A stretch of DNA of 64,000 nt from Polynucleobacter sp. 15G-AUS-farblos (lineage in GTDB: Bacteria > Pseudomonadota > Gammaproteobacteria > Burkholderiales > Burkholderiaceae), in NCBI RefSeq assembly GCF_018882445.1, contig NZ_JACVOM010000002.1, positions 1 through 64,000 of the forward strand, given 5' to 3'. The notes below the pieces were generated by a model. That model was given only the letters and a program-made list of their open reading frames with translations. It did no database searches and was not told where the DNA came from. How positions within the stretch are numbered: position 1 is the stretch's first letter; each line of letters opens with the position of its first letter. Made by a program: the position numbers and the translations under genes. Below are positions 44,804 to 54,366 of the stretch, piece after piece.

Positions 44804-46117
44804 TTATTTACGAACAGAGATGTTTGGCACCTTGCGGGCAGTTTCGCCAACATACAACTGACGAGGACGACCGATCTTGTATTCAGGATCAGTAATCATT
44901 TCTTCCCACTGCGCAATCCAACCTACTGTTCTTGCCAAAGCAAAGATACAAGTAAACATTTCGGTTGGAATACCCAATGCACGCTGAACAATTCCAGAGT
45001 AGAAGTCTACGTTTGGATAAAGTTTACGGCTAACAAAGTAATCATCTTCCAAGGCAATCTTCTCAAGAGTCATTGCCAATTTAAACAATGGATCATCTTG
45101 CAAACCAAGTTCATTCAATACTTCATAACAAGTTTCACGCATTAACTTAGCGCGTGGGTCAAAGTTTTTGTAAACACGGTGACCAAAGCCCATCAAACGA
45201 ACGCTAGAGTTCTTGTCTTTTACTTGAGCGATAAATTCATGAATCTTATCCACGCCGCCTTGTGCTTGAATATCGTTCAACATCTGTAGGCAAGCTTCAT
45301 TTGCACCACCATGGGCTGGACCCCAGAGGCATGCGATACCTGCTGAAATCGCCGCAAAAGGATTGGTTCCAGAGGAGCCACATAAACGCACAGTAGATGT
45401 AGAAGCATTTTGCTCATGGTCTGCATGCAAGATAAAGATGCGATCAAGAGCGCGCACGAGCACTGGATTGATTACATACTCTTCGCAAGGATTCGCAAAC
45501 ATCATGCGCATGAAGTTAGCGGTATAAGACAATGAATTTTTTGGGTAGACAAAGGGTTGTCCTACAGAATACTTATAGGACATCGCTACCAAAGTCGGCA
45601 TCTTCGCAATTAAACGAATTTGCGCTACTTCACGAGCATACGGATCGCTGTAATCAATTTCATCATGGTAGAAAGCTGCCATTGCACCGATCAAGCCAGT
45701 AAGAACAGACATTGGATGCGCATCGCGACGGAAGCCACGCAAGAAGAATTGCATCTGCTCATGAACCATAGTGTGGTGCATGACCATGTTTTCAAAATCT
45801 TTTTTCTCTTTCGCGTTTGGCAACTCACCATTAATTAAAAGGGAGCACACTTCTAAGAAGTCGCAATTGTTTGCCAAGTCTTCAATCGGATAACCGCGAT
45901 ACAAGAGCTCGCCCTTATCGCCATCGATATAGGTAATTTTGCTATTGCATGATGCAGTGGATAGGAAACCAGAATCGTAAGTGAACTTACCAGTCTGTCC
46001 ATAGAGCTTGCGAATGTCGATCACATCAGGACCTACAGTCCCTTTGTAAATTGGCAGATCAATATCTGGGGTGCCATCCGAAAACGAGAGTTTTGCCTTG
46101 ATGTCCGATTCAATCAT
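44804..46117 (-). CDS. gltA: Citrate synthase
   Basis: Condenses oxaloacetate with acetyl-CoA, the entry step of the TCA cycle. The 437-aa protein is of the long Gram-negative (type II, NADH-sensitive) length. Active-site regions include [16 protein letters not shown], the [12 protein letters not shown]is loop and [18 protein letters not shown]. It follows sdhE with an 82-base gap in which I saw no clear promoter. Co-localisation with sdhCDAB is common in proteobacteria. Confidence 0.97.
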   Translation of the reverse strand: MIESDIKAKLSFSDGTPDIDLPIYKGTVGPDVIDIRKLYGQTGKFTYDSGFLSTASCNSKITYIDGDKGELLYRGYPIEDLANNCDFLEVCSLLINGELPNAKEKKDFENMVMHHTMVHEQMQFFLRGFRRDAHPMSVLTGLIGAMAAFYHDEIDYSDPYAREVAQIRLIAKMPTLVAMSYKYSVGQPFVYPKNSLSYTANFMRMMFANPCEEYVINPVLVRALDRIFILHADHEQNASTSTVRLCGSSGTNPFAAISAGIACLWGPAHGGANEACLQMLNDIQAQGGVDKIHEFIAQVKDKNSSVRLMGFGHRVYKNFDPRAKLMRETCYEVLNELGLQDDPLFKLAMTLEKIALEDDYFVSRKLYPNVDFYSGIVQRALGIPTEMFTCIFALARTVGWIAQWEEMITDPEYKIGRPRQLYVGETARKVPNISVRK

Positions 46118-46199
46118 TTCTAATCCTTAGTCATTCAAATTGATGATTAATACACTATTCGATCACACGCTTGCACTACCACTACACCAAAATACTGAA

Positions 46200-46469
46200 T
46201 TACTTCTCTCTGAGCTTTTGTAAAATGACCTTGAAGGAGTCAGACTGCATCTCCTTTTCTAATGTCTGCACTGAATCTTTACGAGCAATCAATAAATCCA
46301 TCAGATCATTGTCATCTAAAGCCAACAAAAGACTTAATACTCTTCCATCTTCAACGCTCAATTGAGAGCCGTAGCGCTCAAAGAAACGTTGCAGAATTAA
46401 ATCGTTCTCCAGCAAGCCCCTGCGGGCATCGCTCTTTAAACGATATAACTCTGCGTTGCCGAGGGTCAT
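46200..46469 (-). CDS. sdhE: FAD assembly factor SdhE
   Basis: Promotes covalent attachment of FAD to SdhA. The 89-aa all-helical protein has the RGxxE motif as RRGLLEND at about 16-23, and YGSQLSVEDGRVLSLLLALDDNDLMDLLIAR, typical of SdhE. Its ATG overlaps the end of sdhB by 4 bases (ATGA), so it is translationally coupled to the enzyme it helps assemble. Confidence 0.95.
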   Translation of the reverse strand: MTLGNAELYRLKSDARRGLLENDLILQRFFERYGSQLSVEDGRVLSLLLALDDNDLMDLLIARKDSVQTLEKEMQSDSFKVILQKLREK

Positions 46470-47170
46470 ACCGCCCTACGAACCATCAACTCCTTGATCT
46501 TACCAATCGCCTTGGTTGGATTCAAATGCTTAGGACATACGTCCACGCAATTCATGATGGTGTGGCAACGGAATAAACGGTACGGATCCTCTAGATTGTC
46601 CAAGCGCTGGTTGGTATCTTCATCACGACTATCAGCAATGAAACGATAGGCCTGCAATAAACCAGCTGGGCCAACGAACTTATCAGGATTCCACCAGAAA
46701 GACGGGCATGAGGTTGAGCAAGAAGCACACAAAATGCACTCATATAAACCATTCAGCTCTTCACGCTCTTCAGGACTCTGGAGGCGCTCTTTTTCTGGAG
46801 CTGGATTGTCGTTTACCAAGTATGGTTTGATAGACAGGTATTGCTTGAAGAACAATGTCATATCAACAATCAAATCACGCACTACCGGCAAGCCAGGCAA
46901 TGGACGCAATGTGATCACTTTAGGCAAGGTCAACATATTAGTTAAGCAAGCCAAGCCATTTTTACCGTTAATGTTCATTGCATCTGAACCGCACACACCT
47001 TCACGGCATGAACGACGATAAGAAATAGATTCGTCTTGTCTCTTTAAAGAAATCAAGGCATCTAACAACATCCGCTCGCCAGTGAGCTCTAGCTCATAGC
47101 GCTGCATGCGTGGAGCTGCGTCGACATCAGGATCGTAGCGGTAAATTTCAAATATACGGATATCACTCAT
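46466..47170 (-). CDS. sdhB: Succinate dehydrogenase iron-sulfur subunit
   Basis: Carries the three clusters that pass electrons from SdhA flavin to ubiquinone. The 234-aa protein has the [2Fe-2S] ligands in RRSCREGVCGSDAMNINGKNGLAC and the [4Fe-4S]/[3Fe-4S] ligands in CILCASCSTSCPSFWWN and CHTIMNCVDVCPKHLNP. It lies 16 bases downstream of sdhA. Confidence 0.97.
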   Translation of the reverse strand: MSDIRIFEIYRYDPDVDAAPRMQRYELELTGERMLLDALISLKRQDESISYRRSCREGVCGSDAMNINGKNGLACLTNMLTLPKVITLRPLPGLPVVRDLIVDMTLFFKQYLSIKPYLVNDNPAPEKERLQSPEEREELNGLYECILCASCSTSCPSFWWNPDKFVGPAGLLQAYRFIADSRDEDTNQRLDNLEDPYRLFRCHTIMNCVDVCPKHLNPTKAIGKIKELMVRRAV

Positions 47171-47186
47171 CTTCTATCTCTCTTGC

Positions 47187-48965
47187 TTAGAAAGTACGTT
47201 CTTTTGGAGGGAAGGACTCAACAGTCAAAGGCTGCAACACCACCGGCTTGTAAGTCAGTCGATTACCTTCGCTATACCAAAGGGTATGCTTCATCCAGTT
47301 TTCATCATCGCGCTCTTGATGGTCATCATGTGAGTGAGCACCACGACTTTCTTTGCGAGCAGCCGCAGAGATCATCGTTGCATTTGCAGTCTCAACCAAG
47401 TTGGCCACTTCTAAAGCCTCGATACGTGCTGTATTGAAAATCTCCGACTTATCTTTGACCCATAAATGCTTGGCACGCTCAGTCAACTTAGCCATTTGAC
47501 GAACACCTTCATCCATCAACTCTTGATTACGGAAGACGCCAGCATATTTCTGCATCGTCTTGCGAATATCGTTAGCCACATCTTGCGCATACTCACCAGA
47601 AGTAGAGTTATCAAGCGCTGCAATACGAGCCATGGTTTGTTCGCCAGCATTTGCAGGCAATGGCTTGAATTCGCGATTCTTTAAATTCAAACCAACAATG
47701 TGATTACCAGCTGCGCGACCGAATACTAAAAGATCGAGCAATGAGTTTGTACCTAAGCGATTTGCACCGTGTACAGAAACGCATGAGCACTCACCGATGG
47801 CATACAGACCGTTAACGATTTCGTTGTGCTTGCCATTACCTGGCACTACAACTTGACCATTGATGTTCGTTGGAATACCGCCCATCTGATAGTGAATGGT
47901 TGGCACAACTGGAATTGGCTCTTTAGTAACGTCAACGTTAGCAAAGTTAATGCCGATCTCATACACAGAAGGCAAACGCTTCATGATGGTCTCAGCACCA
48001 ATGTGAGTCAAATCAAGCACCACATAGTCACCGTTAGGACCGCAACCGCGCCCTTCTTTAATTTCTTGATCCATACAACGAGATACGAAATCGCGTGGAG
48101 CTAAGTCTTTATAAGTTGGTGCATAACGCTCCATGAAGCGCTCACCATCCTTATTACGCAAGATGCCGCCTTCACCACGGCAACCCTCAGTCAATAACAC
48201 GCCTGCACCGGCTACGCCAGTTGGGTGAAATTGCCAAAACTCCATATCTTCCAATGGAATTCCTGAGCGGGCAGCTAAGCCCATACCGTCACCAGTATTA
48301 ATAAATGCGTTAGTTGATGCATCCCAAATACGTCCTGCACCACCAGTAGCCAACATCACAATCTTGGCTTCCAAGATGTATACCTGACCGGTTTCCATTT
48401 CGAGAGCTGTTACACCAACTACATCACCTTCGTCATCGCGAATCAAATCAAGCGCTAACCACTCTACAAAGAAGTTGGTTTTAGCGCGGACATTTCGTTG
48501 ATACAAAGTGTGCAACATTGCGTGACCAGTACGGTCAGCAGCAGCACATGCGCGTTGCACAGCTTTTTCACCATAGTTCGCTGTATGACCACCGAAAGGA
48601 CGCTGATAAATTGTGCCGTCAGGGTTGCGGTCAAAAGGCATACCAAAGTGCTCTAACTCATAAACCACTTTTGGCGCTTCGCGACACATAAACTCAATAA
48701 CGTCTTGATCTCCCAACCAGTCTGAACCTTTGATGGTGTCGTAAAAGTGATAGTGCCAGTTATCTTCACTCATATTGCCAAGAGATGCGCCAATACCGCC
48801 CTGTGCAGCAACTGTATGTGAGCGCGTTGGAAATACCTTGGTTAACACGGCAACATTCAAGCCAGCTTCAGCCAATTGCAATGAAGCGCGCATACCTGAA
48901 CCACCTGCTCCAACAATCACCGCATCAAAACGGCGGCGTGGCAATGATTTTTTTATTGCAGTCAT
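47187..48965 (-). CDS. sdhA: Succinate dehydrogenase flavoprotein subunit
   Basis: Oxidises succinate to fumarate. The 592-aa protein has the FAD motif DAVIVGAGGSGMRASLQLA, the covalent-FAD His in RSHTVAAQGGIGASLG, and the active-site HPTGVAGAGVLLTEGCRGEGG. I start at the ATG at 48965, four bases after the sdhD stop; the upstream start at 48998 would add 11 residues overlapping sdhD. Confidence 0.97.
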   Translation of the reverse strand: MTAIKKSLPRRRFDAVIVGAGGSGMRASLQLAEAGLNVAVLTKVFPTRSHTVAAQGGIGASLGNMSEDNWHYHFYDTIKGSDWLGDQDVIEFMCREAPKVVYELEHFGMPFDRNPDGTIYQRPFGGHTANYGEKAVQRACAAADRTGHAMLHTLYQRNVRAKTNFFVEWLALDLIRDDEGDVVGVTALEMETGQVYILEAKIVMLATGGAGRIWDASTNAFINTGDGMGLAARSGIPLEDMEFWQFHPTGVAGAGVLLTEGCRGEGGILRNKDGERFMERYAPTYKDLAPRDFVSRCMDQEIKEGRGCGPNGDYVVLDLTHIGAETIMKRLPSVYEIGINFANVDVTKEPIPVVPTIHYQMGGIPTNINGQVVVPGNGKHNEIVNGLYAIGECSCVSVHGANRLGTNSLLDLLVFGRAAGNHIVGLNLKNREFKPLPANAGEQTMARIAALDNSTSGEYAQDVANDIRKTMQKYAGVFRNQELMDEGVRQMAKLTERAKHLWVKDKSEIFNTARIEALEVANLVETANATMISAAARKESRGAHSHDDHQERDDENWMKHTLWYSEGNRLTYKPVVLQPLTVESFPPKERTF

Positions 48966-48969
48966 CGAA

Positions 48970-49335
48970 TTACACTTTCCACAAAATTTGTACGGCATAA
49001 GCCGCGCATGCTACGAGATACAAAACGGTTAACACTTGCAGCGTTAAACGAATGCTGACAGGCTTGATGTAATCCATCCAGATATCACGAATACCAATCC
49101 AAGCGTGATAGAACAAGCTGATAAATGCCAAGAGCGTTAAGAGCTTCATGAACTGATTACTAAATAATCCAGCCCAGCCCTCATAAGTTGCGCTACCAGT
49201 AATGCAATAGTCAATCAATAGCACGATCGTAAAGACCACCATCACGATGGCAGTAACGCGTTGAATAATCCACTCTTTGAGACCGTAATGAGCGCCTACT
49301 ACTAAGCGCTTTGGTCCGATTTGATAAATAGGCAT
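48970..49335 (-). CDS. sdhD: Succinate dehydrogenase membrane anchor subunit
   Basis: A 121-aa protein with three membrane helices. It anchors SdhAB and shares the haem b and ubiquinone site with SdhC. KEWIIQRVTAIVMVVFTIVLL and LFYHAWIGIRDIWMDYIKP carry the His/Asp/Tyr region typical of SdhD. It lies between sdhC and sdhA in standard order. Confidence 0.93.
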   Translation of the reverse strand: MPIYQIGPKRLVVGAHYGLKEWIIQRVTAIVMVVFTIVLLIDYCITGSATYEGWAGLFSNQFMKLLTLLAFISLFYHAWIGIRDIWMDYIKPVSIRLTLQVLTVLYLVACAAYAVQILWKV

Positions 49336-49359
49336 GAAATTTCCTTAAATGATGTGCGC

Positions 49360-49779
49360 TTAATACAAGCCGAATAATTTGAGGCCAACTACTGCAGTCA
49401 AAGCCAAACCTAAGAACAGCACAAAAATAGCCGAACGATTTGACTCAGACTTCTCTACGCCGATTTCTAAATCTAGCAAGAGATAGCGGATACCAGCGCA
49501 GAAGTGGTGCAAGAAGGACCAAATCAAACCAAGGCAAATAATTTTCACCAAGATGTTGCTAGTGAAAGCCTGAAATTTTTGATAACTCATTTCAGAGGCG
49601 AGGCTCTGATCAAAGAGATACAAAATGAAAGGGAGCAACAGGAATAATGCCGCCCCACTGATACGATGAAGAATGGAGACCTTACCAGCCCAAGGAAGGC
49701 GGTATTTAATCAACTGGGCTAGACCAATGTTTTTGTAAACAGGTCTATCTTTTTTTACATCTTGCTGTGCATCAACCAT
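49360..49779 (-). CDS. sdhC: Succinate dehydrogenase cytochrome b556 subunit
   Basis: A 139-aa three-helix subunit. KVSILHRISGAALFLLLP carries the conserved SxxHRxSG quinone-site motif; the haem His is in LLHHFCAGIRYLLLDLE. The ATG at 49779 is preferred to a TTG four codons upstream. It is the first gene of sdhCDAB-sdhE; its promoter must lie in the 155-base gap to gntR, where a near-tandem repeat is present, but I could not fix -35/-10 boxes. Confidence 0.94.
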   Translation of the reverse strand: MVDAQQDVKKDRPVYKNIGLAQLIKYRLPWAGKVSILHRISGAALFLLLPFILYLFDQSLASEMSYQKFQAFTSNILVKIICLGLIWSFLHHFCAGIRYLLLDLEIGVEKSESNRSAIFVLFLGLALTAVVGLKLFGLY

Positions 49780-49900
49780 GTTCAATCTCAATCTTTAGGT
49801 GGAGGTTCAGTGTAAATTTGTTGTAACGCAACATATTCTATTGGAAACCTTGGGGATGGTGGGGATTTTATGGATTTAAAGGGGTTTAAATAATAGTTTT

Positions 49901-49944
49901 TACGGATAAGTCGGTTTAATTTATACGGATAAGCTCAGTTCAAT
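49901..49944. repeat. Near-tandem duplication at the gntR 3' end
   Basis: TACGGATAAG occurs at 49901-49910 and again at 49924-49933, each followed by a similar 10-base stretch (TCGGTTTAAT versus TCAGTTCAAT, with one inserted base in the second). The second copy covers the gntR stop and last codons, so the first copy looks like a slipped duplication of the gene end. Alternatively the pair may be regulator sites upstream of sdhC. Confidence 0.6.
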
Positions 49945-50678
49945 TTGTTTTCATAATGCTGTTCAGAAGTGTCGTACCTAGCGTGCCGAATTTCTACTGG
50001 TTTATTCCCGTAGGTAAATGCCACCCTCTCCACTGAAAGTAAGGGTGAACCTAGTGCCAATTGAAGATGGGCAGCCAAACTTTCATCAGCGGCGACTGCC
50101 TTAATTTTTTCTTCTGCGCGCACCATGTGAGTGGCGTGCTGGCTTTCATAGAAGGCATACATGGGTCCATGCCATTCATTGAGGGTTTCTAGGGTGAGCC
50201 CCTTAAAACGGGCCCCTGGGAGCCAAATTTCCTCAAAAATGATCGGTTTCCCAGCAAAACTCTGAATACGATCAATGTGAATGATGGGGTCGCCTGCCTT
50301 TAATTTAAGCAAATTAGCGATATATGGGCTGGCCTTGATCTGTTCACAAGCCAAAAACTGGTTGGTGTGATGAAATTTCTCCCCAGAATCTGGGGCTAGA
50401 CGTAAAAAGCGGAACTGCCAGTCATCCTCTTGATGGGTGGCTACAAAGGTCCCTTTACCCTGACGTCTTACCAGCAAATTCTCGGCAGCCAGCTCGTCAA
50501 TTGCCTTGCGCACGGTACCCTGGCTCACGGCATATCGGGCTGCAAGTTCCATTTCACTGGGAATAGCAGCCCCTGGCAGCCACTCTGAGGCTTGCAGGCT
50601 AGCCAAAATCATTGCCTTAATCTGTTGATACAGAGGGCTAAATGCTGGGACGGAAAGGCTTACTTCTGACAAATTCAC
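49935..50678 (-). CDS. GntR-family (HutC-type) transcriptional regulator
   Basis: A 247-aa regulator. The N-terminal winged helix covers about 10-75, with IPSEMELAARYAVSQGTVRKAIDELAAENLLVRRQGKGTF as the recognition region. A C-terminal UTRA effector domain follows (about 95-240), which binds small carboxylates or sugars in this subfamily. It lies between sdhC (same strand) and mdh (divergent), so a TCA-cycle regulator is plausible. The perfect palindrome upstream of it is its most likely operator. The effector is unknown. Confidence 0.88.
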   Translation of the reverse strand: MNLSEVSLSVPAFSPLYQQIKAMILASLQASEWLPGAAIPSEMELAARYAVSQGTVRKAIDELAAENLLVRRQGKGTFVATHQEDDWQFRFLRLAPDSGEKFHHTNQFLACEQIKASPYIANLLKLKAGDPIIHIDRIQSFAGKPIIFEEIWLPGARFKGLTLETLNEWHGPMYAFYESQHATHMVRAEEKIKAVAADESLAAHLQLALGSPLLSVERVAFTYGNKPVEIRHARYDTSEQHYENKLN

Positions 50679-50720
50679 TCCATGACAAGTATCAATTGGA
50701 TAAAATTCAGTGTAATTCTA

Positions 50721-50734
50721 GTCTTATATAAGAC
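50721..50734. promoter_or_regulatory. Perfect 14-bp palindrome, candidate GntR operator
   Basis: GTCTTATATAAGAC is fully self-complementary and lies 42 bases upstream of gntR and just upstream of the mdh -35-like box. GntR-family dimers bind short palindromes of this type, so autoregulation and control of mdh are likely. I found no other perfect copy in the window. The link to this GntR protein is by position. Confidence 0.6.
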
Positions 50735-50738
50735 ATCA

Positions 50739-50768
50739 TTGACAGTGTAAATGGAAAGTCCATACACT
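50739..50768 (+). promoter_or_regulatory. Candidate sigma70 promoter of mdh
   Basis: TTGACA (50739-50744), an 18-base spacer and TACACT (50763-50768) resemble a sigma70 promoter 65 bases before the mdh start. The spacer itself contains an imperfect palindrome (AGTGT..ATGGA-AAG-TCCAT-ACACT), which could be a second binding site or chance. Confidence 0.5.
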
Positions 50769-50832
50769 TGAATGGATAATAGAAAAGTTTTCTTAAATTA
50801 ACCCTCTTAACCTTCATCTGGAGTTATTAGTA

Positions 50833-51822
50833 ATGGCAAAAGCCCCAATGCGTGTCGCTGTAACCGGTGCAGCCGGTCAAATCGGATATTCCCTCCTCTT
50901 CCGCATCGCCAATGGCGACCTTTTGGGCAAAGATCAGCCCGTTATCCTCCAGTTACTTGAAATTCCTGATGAAAAAGCCCAAAAAGCCTTAGCTGGCGTG
51001 ATGATGGAATTAGAAGATTGCGCATTCCCACTTTTGGCTGGCATGAGCGCGCATTCTGACCCGATGACAGCATTTAAAGATATTGACGTTGCCCTATTGG
51101 TTGGTGCTCGTCCACGCGGCCCTGGCATGGAGCGCAAAGATTTGCTTTCCGCTAATGCACAAATTTTCACAGCGCAAGGCAAAGCCTTGAATGCCGTTGC
51201 GAAGAAAACAGTCAAAGTATTGGTTGTTGGTAACCCTGCAAATACCAATGCTTACATCGCTATGAAATCTGCTCCAGATATTCCTGCGAAAAACTTCACA
51301 GCCATGTTGCGCCTGGACCATAACCGTGCACTTTCACAGTTGGCTAAGAAATTGAATAAGCCTGTAGCTGATATTGAAAAATTGGTTGTTTGGGGTAACC
51401 ATAGCCCAACGATGTATCCAGATCATCGCTTCGCTACGATCGACGGCAAGTCTGTAAAAGAGATGATTAACGATGATGCTTGGAATAAAGACGTATTCAT
51501 TCCAACCGTTGGTAAGCGTGGCGCAGCCATCATTGATGCTCGCGGCCTCTCTTCCGCAGCATCCGCAGCCAATGCTGCCATCGATCACATGCATGACTGG
51601 GTACTCGGTACTAATGGCAAATGGGTCACTATGGGTATCCCTTCCAAAGGTGAGTACGGCATTCCTGCAGAAGTGATTTATGGCTTCCCTGTAGTTTGCG
51701 AAAACGGCGAGTACAAAATGATCGAAGGTTTAGAAATCGATGAGTTTTCACGTGAGCGCATGAATCACACTTTGAATGAATTACTCGAAGAGCAAGCTGG
51801 CGTTAAGCACTTGCTCTCTTAA
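50833..51822 (+). CDS. mdh: Malate dehydrogenase
   Basis: Interconverts malate and oxaloacetate with NAD. The 329-aa protein has the Rossmann motif [17 protein letters not shown], the substrate-binding Arg in [16 protein letters not shown] and the catalytic His in [13 protein letters not shown]. This is the cytosolic-type malate dehydrogenase found in betaproteobacteria. It is divergent from the GntR regulator and 12 bases upstream of the small secreted protein. Confidence 0.97.
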   Translation: MAKAPMRVAVTGAAGQIGYSLLFRIANGDLLGKDQPVILQLLEIPDEKAQKALAGVMMELEDCAFPLLAGMSAHSDPMTAFKDIDVALLVGARPRGPGMERKDLLSANAQIFTAQGKALNAVAKKTVKVLVVGNPANTNAYIAMKSAPDIPAKNFTAMLRLDHNRALSQLAKKLNKPVADIEKLVVWGNHSPTMYPDHRFATIDGKSVKEMINDDAWNKDVFIPTVGKRGAAIIDARGLSSAASAANAAIDHMHDWVLGTNGKWVTMGIPSKGEYGIPAEVIYGFPVVCENGEYKMIEGLEIDEFSRERMNHTLNELLEEQAGVKHLLS

Positions 51823-51834
51823 GGAAACGACTTT

Positions 51835-52206
51835 ATGAAGAAAACTCTTCTTGCAGTAAGCGTTGCAATTTCAGGTTTGGGATTTACTGCAAATGCGATT
51901 GCGAATGAAGAAATAGTTTGGACCTGCAGCGATAGCAAGCAGTTCAAAACTACAGGCACGACAGAGAAAATTCGCATTACTTGGGAAGCTAAATCCTATG
52001 ATTTAGATCGCCAAACTTCTCTACCTGGTAGCTTGCGTTACAAGAACACTAACTCAGGTCATGATCTAGTAGTGTTAGGTAACAAAGCGATGCTCTTTAA
52101 TATTAAGGCGGGTGTACGCTTGGCCGATTTCTGTCAAACAGCAGAAATGAAGTCCGGCAAATTACCCCACTTATTTGCAGGTGCAGAGCCTTTTGTTTCG
52201 AACTAG
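51835..52206 (+). CDS. Secreted MliC-like protein (possible lysozyme inhibitor)
   Basis: A 123-aa exported protein with a signal peptide of about 24 residues. The mature protein has two Cys, 31 and 100, in WTCSDSKQF and RLADFCQTA, and a central LPGSLRYKNTNSGHDLVVLGNKAMLF. The layout (Cys near the start, xSGxRY-like turn, glycine before an Ala-x-Leu strand, closing Cys) resembles the MliC/PliC C-type lysozyme-inhibitor domain, but no lipobox is present. The match is by eye and moderate. It starts 12 bases after mdh and is followed by a strong terminator. Confidence 0.6.
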   Translation: MKKTLLAVSVAISGLGFTANAIANEEIVWTCSDSKQFKTTGTTEKIRITWEAKSYDLDRQTSLPGSLRYKNTNSGHDLVVLGNKAMLFNIKAGVRLADFCQTAEMKSGKLPHLFAGAEPFVSN

Positions 52207-52227
52207 TTTGTTTTAGCAATCAGCATT

Positions 52228-52256
52228 AAAAAAGCCGAGTGATCCTCGGCTTTTTT
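52228..52256 (+). terminator. Rho-independent terminator after mdh operon
   Basis: AAAAAAGCCGAG / CTCGGCTTTTTT form a 12-bp stem with a 5-base loop, followed by a T-run. It lies about 20 bases after the MliC-like gene. The A-tract on the other side lets it work for the convergent DUF2863 gene too. Confidence 0.93.
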
Positions 52257-52301
52257 ATTTGTACTTGAAATGCACTACATCTTTACTTCAGTTGAGATCA
52301 C

Positions 52302-53513
52302 CTAGTGAAAGAGTGGCTGCTGGGTTGGCGCATCTTCTGGCATCTCGGCGTGTACTGCTTCACCTGATCGATCCGGAAACAGTGGCGCACCGCAATCGTC
52401 ACATAACTCTGGATCAAAAAGCATGGCATGTCGAAAGACATCCTCTACTCCCGCATCATGCAAGGCATCACAAATCTTTTTCATCGGACTTTCATCATCA
52501 GATAAATCATTTAGTGCGTCATTTGCTACGCTCTCTCGATCATACAAAGGCCAAATCACGCCATACATCACCTCTGAAGATCCTTTAGCGCTAAATGAAA
52601 TACGATATTCATCTGCCTGCTCTTCACCAAATGCGCCCACAACACAAGACAGCCCTGCAGGCAAGATACCCAAGGTACTTTCCATGTAATTCACTGCAGC
52701 TCGAATGCTTAATGGACGGACATGTTTATCAGCCAAGCGGCAATTAGTGAAATACGCTTCAGGTAGTAGCAATTCAAATTCACAACCAGGCAACAAAGAA
52801 GCAATGGGGTCATGCATTGCATTTTGCCAACCAATCAAACTAACGCCTCGCTCTTGTCGCGTAGGCGACTCAGCCTGCCAACGAAATAATGGCGATCCTG
52901 ACGGTGCACATAAGGCAGCAATGATGAAACGGGGATCAGCTAACACGGCAATCGTCTCTGACATATCGCGCAGCTCCAGCTTGACCTCTTTTGAAGAAAT
53001 GGCAGCATTAGCCAAGGCCTCAGTGAGAACGCGAGTTTGGCAATGAGAGTGTGGCATCTGATCAATGCTATAGAGCCAAGGAACAATGGCTAAGCGAGTG
53101 TCAGTGGCAGCAATTGCTAAATTTAAGGCCTGCGCCGTTGCTTCAATCATTGTCGCCGGTAAAGGGCCCGAAGGAATTTGGTAACGGGTGTGTGCAACGA
53201 TCGGCAAAGCCAGTAGCAAGACATCCCACTCCTGCCCTGCGTGCTCCTGCTTGAGAGATTCTGCCAAAGTTTCAGCGCAGTCAGCCAAGACCTCAAAGGC
53301 GACTGTATTGATTCGAAACGTTTGGTCTAGAGCAGCATCAATCACATTTTGATTTTGACTTTTCAGAAGGCGCATTAGCCGCACATTTAGACGCTCTTCC
53401 CAAAAGCGATCCTCCACTTGACTGCCAGAGGCAGCCAGAGAGATAGCATCTGCGACCAGACGCTCGACCTCAGGAGAGGTGCGTTGCGAAGTCTTTGTGC
53501 GGTGTACAGCCAT
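52302..53513 (-). CDS. DUF2863 family protein
   Basis: A 403-aa soluble protein of a family I associate with betaproteobacteria. The N-terminus HRTKTSQRTSPEVERLVADA is basic; the middle is Ala/Leu-rich, alternating with conserved polar blocks such as LALPIVAHTRYQIPSGPL. The C-terminus holds FDPELCDDCGAPLFPDRSGE, a CxxC that may bind metal. It lies directly downstream of yaaA, sharing one base of overlap. The function is not known. Confidence 0.75.
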   Translation of the reverse strand: MAVHRTKTSQRTSPEVERLVADAISLAASGSQVEDRFWEERLNVRLMRLLKSQNQNVIDAALDQTFRINTVAFEVLADCAETLAESLKQEHAGQEWDVLLLALPIVAHTRYQIPSGPLPATMIEATAQALNLAIAATDTRLAIVPWLYSIDQMPHSHCQTRVLTEALANAAISSKEVKLELRDMSETIAVLADPRFIIAALCAPSGSPLFRWQAESPTRQERGVSLIGWQNAMHDPIASLLPGCEFELLLPEAYFTNCRLADKHVRPLSIRAAVNYMESTLGILPAGLSCVVGAFGEEQADEYRISFSAKGSSEVMYGVIWPLYDRESVANDALNDLSDDESPMKKICDALHDAGVEDVFRHAMLFDPELCDDCGAPLFPDRSGEAVHAEMPEDAPTQQPLFH

Positions 53514-54289
53514 TATTTTCTTTCTGCACGTCTGAAAATAGGTTTATCAGGCTTGGATTCTGCAGCGTAATATCGATAACCATCCAAGTTAAAACCTTTT
53601 AAGTCGGCGGGATCACTGATCCGATTCTCCACCACATAGCGCGCCATTAGACCCCGTGCGCGCTTCGCATAGAAAGAGATGATCTTGAACTTGCCGTCTT
53701 TCCCGTCTTGGAAAACGGGTGAGATCACAGGACATCCCAAGTCCTTTGGCTGGAGCACCTTGAAATACTCCTCTGATGCCAAGTTCAAGAGAGCGGGCTT
53801 TTTATCCTTTTCTAAAACCTTCTTTAAGGAATCGGTCACCCTAGTCCCCCAAAATGCATACAAATCCTTACCTCGTGGATTTTTGAAGGATGTGCCCATC
53901 TCCAAGCGATAGGCCTGCATTAAGTCCAAGGGTCTTAGAGCCCCATATAAGCCAGACAAAATACGAATATGTTCCTGAGCAAAGGCTACGGTCTTGGCAT
54001 CTAAGGTCTTCACATCAAAACCATCGTATACGTCCCCATCAAAGGCATAGATGGCTGGCTTGCTGTTGGCCTCAGTGAATTTTTTAGACCAATCACGATA
54101 GCGTCCCACGTTTAATACGGCCAATTGATCCGATAAACCCATTAATTTGGCGATATCTTGAGGGGCCAATTTCTTAAGATCAGCAATTAACTTAGCCGAT
54201 TCGGAGACAAACTCGGGCAAAGTGGGTGTCTTTACCTTGACTGGAGTCTTGTAATCTAAGGATTTGGCAGGAGAAAGAACGATCAGCAT
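53513..54289 (-). CDS. yaaA: Peroxide stress protein YaaA
   Basis: A 258-aa protein of the DUF328/YaaA family, which lowers free iron and protects DNA during hydrogen peroxide stress in E. coli. It opens [13 protein letters not shown] and has the conserved [33 protein letters not shown] and [17 protein letters not shown] blocks. The length is normal. It is divergent from the aminotransferase gene; the 77-base gap shows no distinct operator. Confidence 0.94.
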   Translation of the reverse strand: MLIVLSPAKSLDYKTPVKVKTPTLPEFVSESAKLIADLKKLAPQDIAKLMGLSDQLAVLNVGRYRDWSKKFTEANSKPAIYAFDGDVYDGFDVKTLDAKTVAFAQEHIRILSGLYGALRPLDLMQAYRLEMGTSFKNPRGKDLYAFWGTRVTDSLKKVLEKDKKPALLNLASEEYFKVLQPKDLGCPVISPVFQDGKDGKFKIISFYAKRARGLMARYVVENRISDPADLKGFNLDGYRYYAAESKPDKPIFRRAERK

Positions 54290-54366
54290 GGCACAATTTG
54301 TTTATGTATTACTTCCATTCTAGCGACAACAAGATTACTCTGCCTTAAATCCCAAAGCACCCTTCT

